NCBI GenBank assembly: GCA_041493345.1
Contig: JBGPYQ010000207.1
Location: forward strand, 1-6,455
Direction of reading: 5' to 3'
Length of the DNA: 6,455 nucleotides
Origin: VBDM01 sp041493345
GTDB taxonomy: Bacteria; Pseudomonadota; Gammaproteobacteria; Burkholderiales; SG8-39
The notes under the pieces were generated by a model. The model had not been told where the DNA came from, ran no database searches, and worked only from the letters and a program-made list of their open reading frames with translations. The position numbers and the translations under genes are program-made. Below are positions 1 to 5,706 of the stretch, in pieces; the first letter of the stretch is position 1, and each line of letters starts with the position of its first letter.

Positions 1-1
1 A

Positions 2-559
2 AAAAAGGCGAATCCCCCGTTCAAGATGGGCGGCACCGGCTCGAAGCGCGAGGACCACGTCCTCACCGTATTTCTCGAGAAGAAAACCGGCGCGAAGTTC
101 GCCTACCTGCCTTACAAGTCGGGCGGCGAGGCGGCGACGCAACTCGTCGGCAACCACACTCAGTCGAACGTCAACAATCCGTCGGAGAATCTCGAAGTCT
201 GGCGCGCCGGGCAGGTGCGCGCGCTGTGCGTGTTCGACAAGGAGCGCATCCAGTACAAGACCAAAGTCACCGACACCATGTCATGGAACGACATCCCGAC
301 CTGCAAGGATCAAGGCGTCGACGTGCAATATCTGATGCTGCGCGCGATGTTCCTGCCCGGCAAGGTGACCGCCGAGCAGACCGCGTTCTACATCGACCTG
401 TTCAGGAAGGTGACCGGGACATCGGAATACAAGGATTACATGGAAAAGCAGGCGTTGAAGCCCGTGTTCCTCACCGGCAAGGACATGCTCAAGTTCCTGG
501 AAGAGGATGACGCGCTCAACAAGAACCTGATGACCGAAGCGGGCTTCGTTGCCAACTAA
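2..559 (+). CDS. tctC: TctC/Bug-family periplasmic substrate-binding protein of a TTT transporter (5' end outside the window)
   Basis: This is the C-terminal part of a tripartite tricarboxylate transporter binding protein, which captures a carboxylate in the periplasm and delivers it to the TctA/TctB membrane complex. The reading frame is open from the window edge, so the methionine at 26 is internal: the residues before it (NPPFK) run straight into the family-typical MGGTGSKREDH stretch that lines the ligand pocket. About 185 residues are visible, against roughly 320 in a full Bug protein. The signal peptide and the first lobe lie upstream. A second family landmark is FAYLPYKSGGEAATQLVGNH, followed by the GQVRAL strand. 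The frame ends at TAA 557-559 after a normal family C-terminus. The ligand cannot be deduced; Bug proteins bind di- and tricarboxylates, aromatic acids and amino acids. Its place just before tctB and tctA supports the assignment. Confidence 0.93.
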   Translation, partial: KKANPPFKMGGTGSKREDHVLTVFLEKKTGAKFAYLPYKSGGEAATQLVGNHTQSNVNNPSENLEVWRAGQVRALCVFDKERIQYKTKVTDTMSWNDIPTCKDQGVDVQYLMLRAMFLPGKVTAEQTAFYIDLFRKVTGTSEYKDYMEKQALKPVFLTGKDMLKFLEEDDALNKNLMTEAGFVAN

Positions 560-582
560 AGGCGTGTTGCGGAATTGGATAC

Positions 583-607
583 GTAGCGTGCGCAGGGCGC
601 ACGCTAC
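583..607. repeat. Perfect 11-bp inverted repeat (hairpin 1) between tctC and tctB
   Basis: The left arm GTAGCGTGCGC (583-593) and right arm GCGCACGCTAC (597-607) are exact reverse complements around a 3-nt AGG loop. The element starts 24 nt after the tctC stop codon. It is followed by an A/T-richer stretch (about 611-622) but not by a continuous T tract, so it does not look like a classical intrinsic terminator. Likely roles are a 3' stabiliser of the tctC mRNA, a partial terminator, or a dispersed palindromic repeat unit. Which of these applies cannot be told from one copy. Confidence 0.8.
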
Positions 608-666
608 TCGAAGGTTAATTTTGCAACTCGCTCTAAGCCGCGCGCATTGGGAATAGTCGCTCCTCT

Positions 667-692
667 GCCTCTGCACGCCCGCGTGCAGAGGC
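667..692. repeat. Perfect 12-bp inverted repeat (hairpin 2) between tctC and tctB
   Basis: The left arm GCCTCTGCACGC (667-678) and right arm GCGTGCAGAGGC (681-692) match exactly with CC between them, so in RNA the real fold would be about 11 bp with a 4-nt loop. The downstream sequence is G/C-rich with no T tract, so a terminator role is unlikely. It lies 34 nt before the tctB start codon. Its arms share the hexamers GCACGC and GCGTGC with hairpin 1, so the two elements could in principle also pair with each other. Confidence 0.78.
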
Positions 693-726
693 ACCGGGGC
701 GTCTTGCGCCATTTCTGAAGAATCCC

Positions 727-1269
727 ATGTCAAAACCTGAAGCCGAAATCGTCGTCGAAGACCCGACCGCGCCGGCGAGCGATTCGCCGGCGGTGACCAC
801 CCATCGCACCGTCGACGTCGCCGTCTCGTTCCTGCTGCTGGCGCTTGCCGGGCTGCTCGCGTTCGACAACTGGCGCACCGGCATGGGGTGGGATGCGACC
901 GGCCCGCAGGCCGGCTACTTGCCGTTTTATCTTTCGGTGATCCTCGCCTCCGCCTGCCTCTATGGCATTGGCAAGGAATTCCTGGCTCGCAGGCAAGCGG
1001 GCGAAACCTTTGTCACGCGCGACCAGCTTCGCCGCGTGCTGCAGGTATTCGTCCCGACCCTGCTCTTTTGCCTGCTTATGCAATGGCTCGGGCTCTACGT
1101 GGCAAGCTTTCTGCTGATCGCAGGCTTCATGGCGTTCATCGGACGGATCGCGGCCTGGAAGTCGCTGCTCACGGCGTTTCTCTTCTCGCTCATCATGTTC
1201 GTCACCTTCGAGATCGCGTTCGACGTCATCATGCCGAAGGGGCCCCTCGAAGCCCTGTTCGGCCGCTAG
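727..1269 (+). CDS. tctB: TctB, small membrane subunit of a TTT transporter
   Basis: This 180-residue protein is the small integral membrane partner of TctA in a tripartite tricarboxylate transporter in the inner membrane. Hydrophobic stretches lie at about residues 29-46, 64-82, 103-120, 121-139 and 146-166, in line with the four or five helices of this poorly conserved family. The GP-xx-GYLPFYLS stretch (59-70), at the entry to the second helix, matches the GPGPGFFPFW-like signature of TctB proteins. The first 28 residues are polar, acidic and rich in Pro and Ala, and are probably a cytoplasmic tail. The chosen ATG is preceded by a weak purine-rich site (GAAG, 717-720). Length is normal. 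It sits 167 nt after tctC and 11 nt before tctA, giving a C-B-A gene order. Assignment rests on hydropathy, the short motif and context. Confidence 0.9.
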   Translation: MSKPEAEIVVEDPTAPASDSPAVTTHRTVDVAVSFLLLALAGLLAFDNWRTGMGWDATGPQAGYLPFYLSVILASACLYGIGKEFLARRQAGETFVTRDQLRRVLQVFVPTLLFCLLMQWLGLYVASFLLIAGFMAFIGRIAAWKSLLTAFLFSLIMFVTFEIAFDVIMPKGPLEALFGR

Positions 1270-1280
1270 GGCAGGGTGCG

Positions 1281-2801
1281 ATGGAGGCTTTCGGCCTTCT
1301 CCTTTACGGCTTCAGCGTCCTGCTGACATGGAAGACGCTCGCGCTCATGATGGTCGGCTTGATTCTCGGCATTTTCGTCGGCGTACTGCCGGGCCTGGGG
1401 GGCCCTAACGGCGTCGCGATCCTGTTGCCGCTCACCTTCACGATGGACCCGACCTCGGCCATCGTGATGCTCTCCTGCATCTACTGGGGGGCCCTCTTCG
1501 GCGGTGCGATCACTTCGATCCTGTTCAACATCCCGGGCGAGGCCTGGTCGGTGGCGACGACGTTCGACGGTTATCCGATGGCGCAGCAGGGAAAAGCCGC
1601 GGAAGCGCTGACGGCAGCCTTTACTTCGTCCTTCATCGGCTCGCTGGTAGCGGTGCTGCTCATCACCTTTCTCGCTCCCGGCATCGCTTCGTTCGCGTTA
1701 CGATTCGGACCGCCGGAATTTTTCGCGGTCTATCTCCTCACCTTCTGCTCGTTCATCGGCCTGGGGCGCGAGGAGAAGCACAAAACCATCATTTCCATGG
1801 CGCTGGGCCTCTTGCTGGCCGGCGTCGGCATGGACACGGTTTCCGGCCAGCTGCGCATGACCTTCGGGTCGGACAATCTCCTGCGCGGCATCAACTTCCT
1901 GGTCGCGGTCATCGGCCTGTTCGGCATCAGCGAAATTCTGCTGACGATGGAGGAGCGCCTCGCGCTGCGCGGCCACGCCGCCAAGATCAGCCTGCGCGTG
2001 GTGCTTAAAGTGTGGAAAGAGCTGCCGCAGTACTGGGTGACGCTGCTGCGCTCCTCCGCGATCGGATGCTGGCTCGGCATCACGCCGGGCGGCGCGATCG
2101 CGGCCTCCTTCATGAGCTACAACCTTGCCAAGCGTTTCTCCAAGGACAAGGATTCGTTCGGGAAGGGGCGCATCGAAGGCGTATTCGCGCCGGAGACCGC
2201 GGCGCATGCGTCCGGCACCGCCGCCCTTTTGCCGATGCTTGCGCTCGGCATTCCGGGCTCCGGCACGGCGGCCATTCTGCTGGGCGGCCTGATGGTGTGG
2301 GGGTTGAACCCGGGGCCGTTGCTGTTCGTCGAGCACAAGGGTTTCGTCTGGGGGCTGATCGCGTCGATGTATCTCGGTAATGTGGTCGGTCTGATCCTCG
2401 TGCTCACGACCGTGCCAATCTTCGCCGCCGTCCTGCGAGTGCCGTTCTCGGCCATCGCGCCGATGATCGTGGTGTCGTGCGCGATCGGTGCCTACGCAAT
2501 CCAGAACGCCATGTTCGACATCTGGCTCATGCTCATTTTCGGGGTCGTCGGCTATGCATTCAAGAAGATCGGCATTCCGCTCGCCCCCTTCACGCTCGCG
2601 CTCGTGCTCGGCAACCGGGCCGAGGATTCCTTTCGCCTCTCGATGATCGGGGCGGGGGGCGATATGCGCGTGTTCTGGTCCAACAGCCTGGTCGGCTCGA
2701 TCACCACGCTGGCGCTCACCTTGCTCTTCTGGCCGATCGTTTCCGGCGGGATCGCGCGGGTTCGGAGCGCGTTCCGGCAGGACGTGAAGCCTCTGGCCTG
2801 A
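1281..2801 (+). CDS. tctA: TctA, large membrane subunit of a TTT transporter
   Basis: This 506-residue polytopic inner-membrane protein is the transport channel subunit, thought to use an ion gradient to move the carboxylate delivered by TctC. Family hallmarks are clear: GVLPGLGGPNG (34-44), the YWGALFGGAITSILFNIPGE stretch (68-87), LGITPGGAIAAS (265-276), APETAA (303-308), LALGIPGSGTAA (320-331) and GLNPGPLLF (341-349). The PG-containing loops recur in the two halves, as expected from the internal duplication in the family. Where many TctA proteins read E-x-ANNA-x-G, this one reads ETAAHASG (305-312). The frame is open further upstream to 888, but that part overlaps tctB. The ATG at 1281 gives the normal family N-terminus, and AGGG (1273-1276) lies just before it. 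Length is normal (about 500). The stop codon shares its last base with the next gene's ATG. Confidence 0.96.
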   Translation: MEAFGLLLYGFSVLLTWKTLALMMVGLILGIFVGVLPGLGGPNGVAILLPLTFTMDPTSAIVMLSCIYWGALFGGAITSILFNIPGEAWSVATTFDGYPMAQQGKAAEALTAAFTSSFIGSLVAVLLITFLAPGIASFALRFGPPEFFAVYLLTFCSFIGLGREEKHKTIISMALGLLLAGVGMDTVSGQLRMTFGSDNLLRGINFLVAVIGLFGISEILLTMEERLALRGHAAKISLRVVLKVWKELPQYWVTLLRSSAIGCWLGITPGGAIAASFMSYNLAKRFSKDKDSFGKGRIEGVFAPETAAHASGTAALLPMLALGIPGSGTAAILLGGLMVWGLNPGPLLFVEHKGFVWGLIASMYLGNVVGLILVLTTVPIFAAVLRVPFSAIAPMIVVSCAIGAYAIQNAMFDIWLMLIFGVVGYAFKKIGIPLAPFTLALVLGNRAEDSFRLSMIGAGGDMRVFWSNSLVGSITTLALTLLFWPIVSGGIARVRSAFRQDVKPLA

Positions 2802-3580
2802 TGTCCGGGAAAATTCTTTCAGCCCGCGACGGCGGCATCGCCACGGTCACACTCTCCAACCCGAAGCGCATGAACGCACTCAGCCTCGGGATGTGGGCAG
2901 AGCTCGGCGATATCATGCGCGGTCTCCACGCCGACGAATCGCTGCGCTGCGTCGTGCTTCGCGGGGCGGGAGAAAAGGCCTTCGCCGCCGGCGCCGACAT
3001 CTCCGAGTTCGAAAAGGCGCGCGCCAACACCAGGATCGCGAAGAAATACGGCGAGACCATCGAAGGCACGATGCGTGCCGCCGCCGAATGCCGGCACCCG
3101 ACACTCGCCATGATTCACGGCGTGTGCGTCGGGGGCGGGCTGGAAATCGCTTCGCAATGCGATTTGCGCATCTGCGGAGCGTCGAGCCGCTTCGGCATCC
3201 CGATCAACAAGCTTGGGCTCGTCGTGGGCTACGGCGAAATGAGCGGGCTGATCAATCTCATCGGCCGTGCTGCGGCGCTCGAGATCCTGCTCGAGGGGCG
3301 CGTGTTCGGTGCGCAAGAAGCGAAGGAGAAACACCTGGTGAATCGCGTCGTGCCCGACGACAAAGTCGAAGAGGAAGCGATGGCTGCGGCGCGGCACATC
3401 GCCGAGGGCGCGCCGCTGGTTGCGCGCTGGCACAAGAAATTCGCGCGGCGGCTGGCCGATCCGCGCCCGCTCACCGAGGCCGAGCGCGACGAGGGCTACG
3501 CTTGCTTCGACACCGAGGACTACCGCATCGGCTTCAAGGCCTTCCTCGCCAAGCGCAAGCCTGAATTCAAGGGGCGCTGA
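2801..3580 (+). CDS. Enoyl-CoA hydratase/isomerase (crotonase) family protein, coupled to tctA
   Basis: This 259-residue protein has the single-domain crotonase fold, which polarises an acyl-CoA thioester carbonyl in an oxyanion hole. The first oxyanion segment is KAFAAGADISEF (59-70) and the second is HGVCVGGGLEIA (106-117). Counting from the rat mitochondrial hydratase, E115 matches catalytic Glu144, but the place of Glu164 holds I135 in FGIPINKLG (131-139). A classical syn-hydratase mechanism is therefore uncertain; isomerase, hydrolase, decarboxylase or racemase-type activity is also possible. The C-terminus ends KRKPEFKGR. The ATG at 2801 overlaps the tctA TGA by one base. Only weak purine-rich sequence precedes it (GTGAAG, 2785-2790), so it is probably translated by coupling to tctA and transcribed with the transporter. 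The frame is open upstream to 2477, but that part lies inside tctA and is not crotonase-like. Confidence 0.93.
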   Translation: MSGKILSARDGGIATVTLSNPKRMNALSLGMWAELGDIMRGLHADESLRCVVLRGAGEKAFAAGADISEFEKARANTRIAKKYGETIEGTMRAAAECRHPTLAMIHGVCVGGGLEIASQCDLRICGASSRFGIPINKLGLVVGYGEMSGLINLIGRAAALEILLEGRVFGAQEAKEKHLVNRVVPDDKVEEEAMAAARHIAEGAPLVARWHKKFARRLADPRPLTEAERDEGYACFDTEDYRIGFKAFLAKRKPEFKGR

Positions 3581-3598
3581 TGGCCCCCTCACCCGCGC

Positions 3599-4381
3599 TC
3601 AGCGGCCGCGAAAAACGGGCTTTCTCTTTTCCAGGAACGCGGCGCGCCCTTCGCGGTAATCGTCGCTGCCGAAACAGGCGTCGATCATCGTCTGCACCGT
3701 GCGTATGTCGCGTTCGGCCCGGTCCTTGTGGCCCTCTATGAGGGTGCGCTTCGTTGCGGCGATGGTGAGCGGCGCGTTTTCGCTCACACTGGCGCAGTAC
3801 TCCGCCACCACCTTGTCGAATTCAGCTCGCGGCACGACGCGGTTGACGAGCCGCATATGCAGCACTTCCGCCGCCGAGTAGCGCCGCGCGGTAAATACGA
3901 ATTCCGCGCAGTAGGCCTGGCCGACCACCTCGGCCAGGCGCAAGGCGCTTGCGTACGAATAGCACATGCCCAGGCGTGCCGCCACCATCGAGAACATCGC
4001 TTTGTCCGAGCAGATGCGCAGGTCGCAGTGGATGGCGATTTCCAGCCCCCCGCCGATACAGACTCCCTGAATGCAGGCGAGCGTGGGCTTTTGGGCGTTG
4101 AGCAGCGCAGCGTTGGCGCTATCGACAACCTGGTTGTAACTCGCGGTCGCGCCGATCGAATCGCGCATGCCTCCGAACTCCGATATGTCCGAGCCTGAGA
4201 TGAATGCTTTATCGCCGTCGCCGCGCAGGGCAATCACCCGCACCGCGCTGTCGCGCTCCAACTGCGCCACCGCTTCCGGCACGCCGCGCCACATCTCATA
4301 GGTGAGGGCGTTGTGCTTGGTCGGGTTGGAAAAGACAATCCATCCGGTCGCACCCTCGCGGCGCGTGATCAGCTCGGCCAT
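3599..4381 (-). CDS. Second enoyl-CoA hydratase/isomerase (crotonase) family protein
   Basis: This 260-residue single-domain crotonase is a diverged paralogue of the gene it faces. The two share blocks such as GVC(V/I)GGGLEIA, CDLRIC, LVNRVVP and the C-terminal KRKP-x-F-(K/R)-GR. The first oxyanion segment reads KAFISGSDISEF (58-69), with Ser in place of the usual Ala of AGAD. The second is GVCIGGGLEIA (106-116), with E114 matching Glu144 of the rat hydratase. The Glu164 position falls on A134 in MFSMVAARLG (129-138), so the second acid is missing here too. The start codon at 4381 is set by a strong GAGGAGG site. The gene lies 9 nt downstream of the CoA-transferase gene, indicating one transcript. 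Its substrate is probably a CoA thioester formed in the same pathway. The specific reaction cannot be assigned. Confidence 0.92.
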   Translation of the reverse strand: MAELITRREGATGWIVFSNPTKHNALTYEMWRGVPEAVAQLERDSAVRVIALRGDGDKAFISGSDISEFGGMRDSIGATASYNQVVDSANAALLNAQKPTLACIQGVCIGGGLEIAIHCDLRICSDKAMFSMVAARLGMCYSYASALRLAEVVGQAYCAEFVFTARRYSAAEVLHMRLVNRVVPRAEFDKVVAEYCASVSENAPLTIAATKRTLIEGHKDRAERDIRTVQTMIDACFGSDDYREGRAAFLEKRKPVFRGR

Positions 4382-4385
4382 GCAT

Positions 4386-4392
4386 CCTCCTC
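4386..4392 (-). promoter_or_regulatory. Strong Shine-Dalgarno site for the minus-strand crotonase gene
   Basis: Read on the minus strand, GAGGAGG ends 4 nt before the ATG at 4381. It overlaps the TGA stop codon of the upstream CoA-transferase gene (4393-4391), giving TGAGGAGG. This is the best ribosome-binding site in the window. It fixes the start of the crotonase gene and suggests that ribosomes finishing the upstream gene can restart here. Confidence 0.85.
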
Positions 4393-5584
4393 AAATGACC
4401 TTCTTGTGCCGCAACTCCTCGATGTCGGCCGCCGAGTAACCCAACTCATCCAGCACCTCCGCCGTGTGCGCCCCCAGTTCGGGGGTCGCCGATGCGATCG
4501 TGGCGGGCGTGCGCGAGAGCTTCACCGCCTGGTTGACGATGCGGATCTCGCCGAGCTTCGGATGCTTCACCCTGGCCGCAGCCTCGAGGTGCTGCACCTG
4601 CGGATCGGCAAACATCTGGTCGATCGCGTAGATCGGGCCCGAGGGCACGCCGGCCTGGTTGAGTATTGTGATCCAGTCTCCCGAAGTCTGCGCGGCGAGC
4701 GTCGCGTTCAGCTCGGCGTTGAGCGCCACGCGGTTCCTGGAACGGTTCGCCTCGCCCATGAAGTCGGGGCGCTCGATGAGGTCCTCGCGCTTGATCGCCC
4801 GGCACAGGCGCTTCCAGATGCCTTCGCCCGTGACGGCGACGTTCATGTACCCGTCCTTTGTTCTGTAGGCCGAGGTCGGCATGCTGGTCGGATGGTCGTT
4901 GCCGGCCTGCCCCGGCACCTCGCCTTTCATCAGGTAGCGCGCCGCCTGGAAATCGAGCAGCGCGATCTGCGACATCAGCAACGAGGACTGCACCCACTGG
5001 CCCTGTCCCGATGCTTCGCGCTCGAGCAGCGCGGTCATGATCCCGAGCGCGGCGAAGAGGCCTGCCGAGAGATCCGCGATCGCGGTGCCGGCGCGCACCG
5101 GTCCCTGCCCGGGAAATCCGGTGATCGACATGAACCCTCCCATCCCTTGCGCGATCTGGTCGAAGCCCGGCCGGTCGCGGTAGGGACCGTCCTGGCCGAA
5201 GCCGGAAATGCTCGCGAGAATGATGCGCGGGTTCGCTTTCTTCAGCGACTCGTAATCGACTCCGAGGCGGAACTTCACGTCCGGGCGGTAATTCTCGACC
5301 ACCACGTCGGCGGTCTTCGCGAGCTTCATGAAGATCGCGACCCCTTCGGCCGCCTTCAGGTTGAGCGTCATCGAGCGCTTGTTGCGGTGCAGGTTCTGAA
5401 AATCCGGGCCGTCCCGCGGCCCGCCCATGCTCTCGTACCCTTCCGTGCCCGGTGGCGTCTCGATCTTGATGACGTCCGCGCCGAAATCGGCAAACTGCTT
5501 CACGCACGTCGGGCCGGCGCGCACGCGCGAGAGATCCAGTATGCGAAAGCGTGACAGCGCGGTGGATGCGGGGATGTGGGGCAT
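4391..5584 (-). CDS. CaiB/BaiF-type (class III) CoA-transferase
   Basis: This 397-residue cytoplasmic enzyme should transfer CoA from a donor acyl-CoA to a free carboxylate through an aspartyl-CoA thioester. Family landmarks in order are ILDLSRVRAGP (15-25), FGADVIKIE (34-42), NLHRNKRSMTLNLK (64-77), VVVENYRPDV (94-103), LGVDYESLKKANPRIILASI (107-126), SGFGQDGPY (127-135) and RPGFDQIAQGMGG (138-150). The likely nucleophile is D171 in AGTAIADLSAG (165-175). LLEREASGQGQWVQSSL (186-202) and AGVPSGPIYAIDQMFADPQV (311-330) complete the fold. Length is normal for the family (about 380-410). The frame is open up to an ATG at 5689, but the extra 35 residues match no family N-terminus and would cross the promoter region, so the ATG at 5584 is preferred. 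No good Shine-Dalgarno site lies next to it. The acid acted on is unknown; the neighbouring transporter may supply it. Confidence 0.93.
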   Translation of the reverse strand: MPHIPASTALSRFRILDLSRVRAGPTCVKQFADFGADVIKIETPPGTEGYESMGGPRDGPDFQNLHRNKRSMTLNLKAAEGVAIFMKLAKTADVVVENYRPDVKFRLGVDYESLKKANPRIILASISGFGQDGPYRDRPGFDQIAQGMGGFMSITGFPGQGPVRAGTAIADLSAGLFAALGIMTALLEREASGQGQWVQSSLLMSQIALLDFQAARYLMKGEVPGQAGNDHPTSMPTSAYRTKDGYMNVAVTGEGIWKRLCRAIKREDLIERPDFMGEANRSRNRVALNAELNATLAAQTSGDWITILNQAGVPSGPIYAIDQMFADPQVQHLEAAARVKHPKLGEIRIVNQAVKLSRTPATIASATPELGAHTAEVLDELGYSAADIEELRHKKVI

Positions 5585-5624
5585 GATCGTGGTATGCGCG
5601 CCGCTCCCGCGGCAGGCACCGGCG

Positions 5625-5653
5625 ATTATGGCGACTGCGTGCCCGCCTCGCAA
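5625..5653 (-). promoter_or_regulatory. Predicted sigma70-type promoter for the CoA-transferase/crotonase operon
   Basis: On the minus strand, TTGCGA (5653-5648) and CATAAT (5630-5625) are separated by exactly 17 nt. They match the consensus hexamers at 4 of 6 and 5 of 6 bases. Transcription would begin near 5618, leaving a leader of about 34 nt before the ATG at 5584, which fits that start better than the one at 5689. Short motifs of this kind arise by chance, but the spacing, the position and the A/T content in a GC-rich setting favour a real promoter. Confidence 0.5.
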
Positions 5654-5660
5654 GCGGGCA
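5640..5660. promoter_or_regulatory. 7-bp inverted repeat between divergent promoters, candidate operator
   Basis: The arms TGCCCGC (5640-5646) and GCGGGCA (5654-5660) are exact reverse complements around the 7-nt spacer CTCGCAA. The element covers the minus-strand -35 box and lies just upstream of the plus-strand -10 box, so one bound regulator could act on both genes. It may instead be only a GC-rich chance palindrome. No regulator gene is present in the window to match it to. Confidence 0.4.
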
Positions 5661-5664
5661 TCGC

Positions 5665-5670
5665 TATAAT
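5665..5670 (+). promoter_or_regulatory. Predicted -10 box for the acyl-CoA dehydrogenase gene
   Basis: TATAAT is a perfect -10 hexamer, rare by chance in DNA this GC-rich, and lies 36 nt before the ATG at 5707. Transcription would start near 5677 with a leader of about 30 nt. No acceptable -35 box is seen at 16-18 nt upstream (5641-5648 is all G/C-rich) and there is no TGn extension, so the promoter may depend on an activator bound at or near the inverted repeat just upstream. Confidence 0.5.
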
Positions 5671-5706
5671 ACCGTCTCGCCTCGCACACTCCGCCGAGAA
5701 TTTCAC

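Noticed and set aside
621..656. Possible internal promoter before tctB (TTGCAA at 621-626)
   Set aside because: No -10-like hexamer lies at 16-18 nt; the nearest A/T-rich candidate, GAATAG at 651-656, is 24 nt away.
281..733. 150-codon minus-strand open frame over the end of tctC
   Set aside because: It is antisense to tctC and the hairpin spacer, and its translation resembles no family.
888..1280. N-terminal extension of tctA upstream of 1281
   Set aside because: It overlaps tctB in another frame, and its translation is Arg/Pro/Ala-rich with no membrane-protein character. The family N-terminus begins at 1281.
2477..2800. N-terminal extension of the plus-strand crotonase
   Set aside because: It lies inside tctA in another frame and has no crotonase motif. 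The ATG at 2801 gives the normal length and N-terminus.
3571..3587. GGGGC / GCCCC inverted repeat at the convergent junction as a terminator
   Set aside because: The stem is only 5 bp with a 7-nt loop and no following T tract; the T-rich bases further on are codons of the opposite crotonase gene.
4313..5554. A 413-codon plus-strand open frame
   Set aside because: It lies antisense over the CoA-transferase gene, whose family motifs are unmistakable. The translation is rich in Arg, His and Leu, shows no recognisable domain and is a typical GC-rich shadow frame.
5585..5689. 35-residue N-terminal extension of the CoA-transferase
   Set aside because: The residues do not resemble the family N-terminus, and the segment holds the predicted promoter and inverted repeat.
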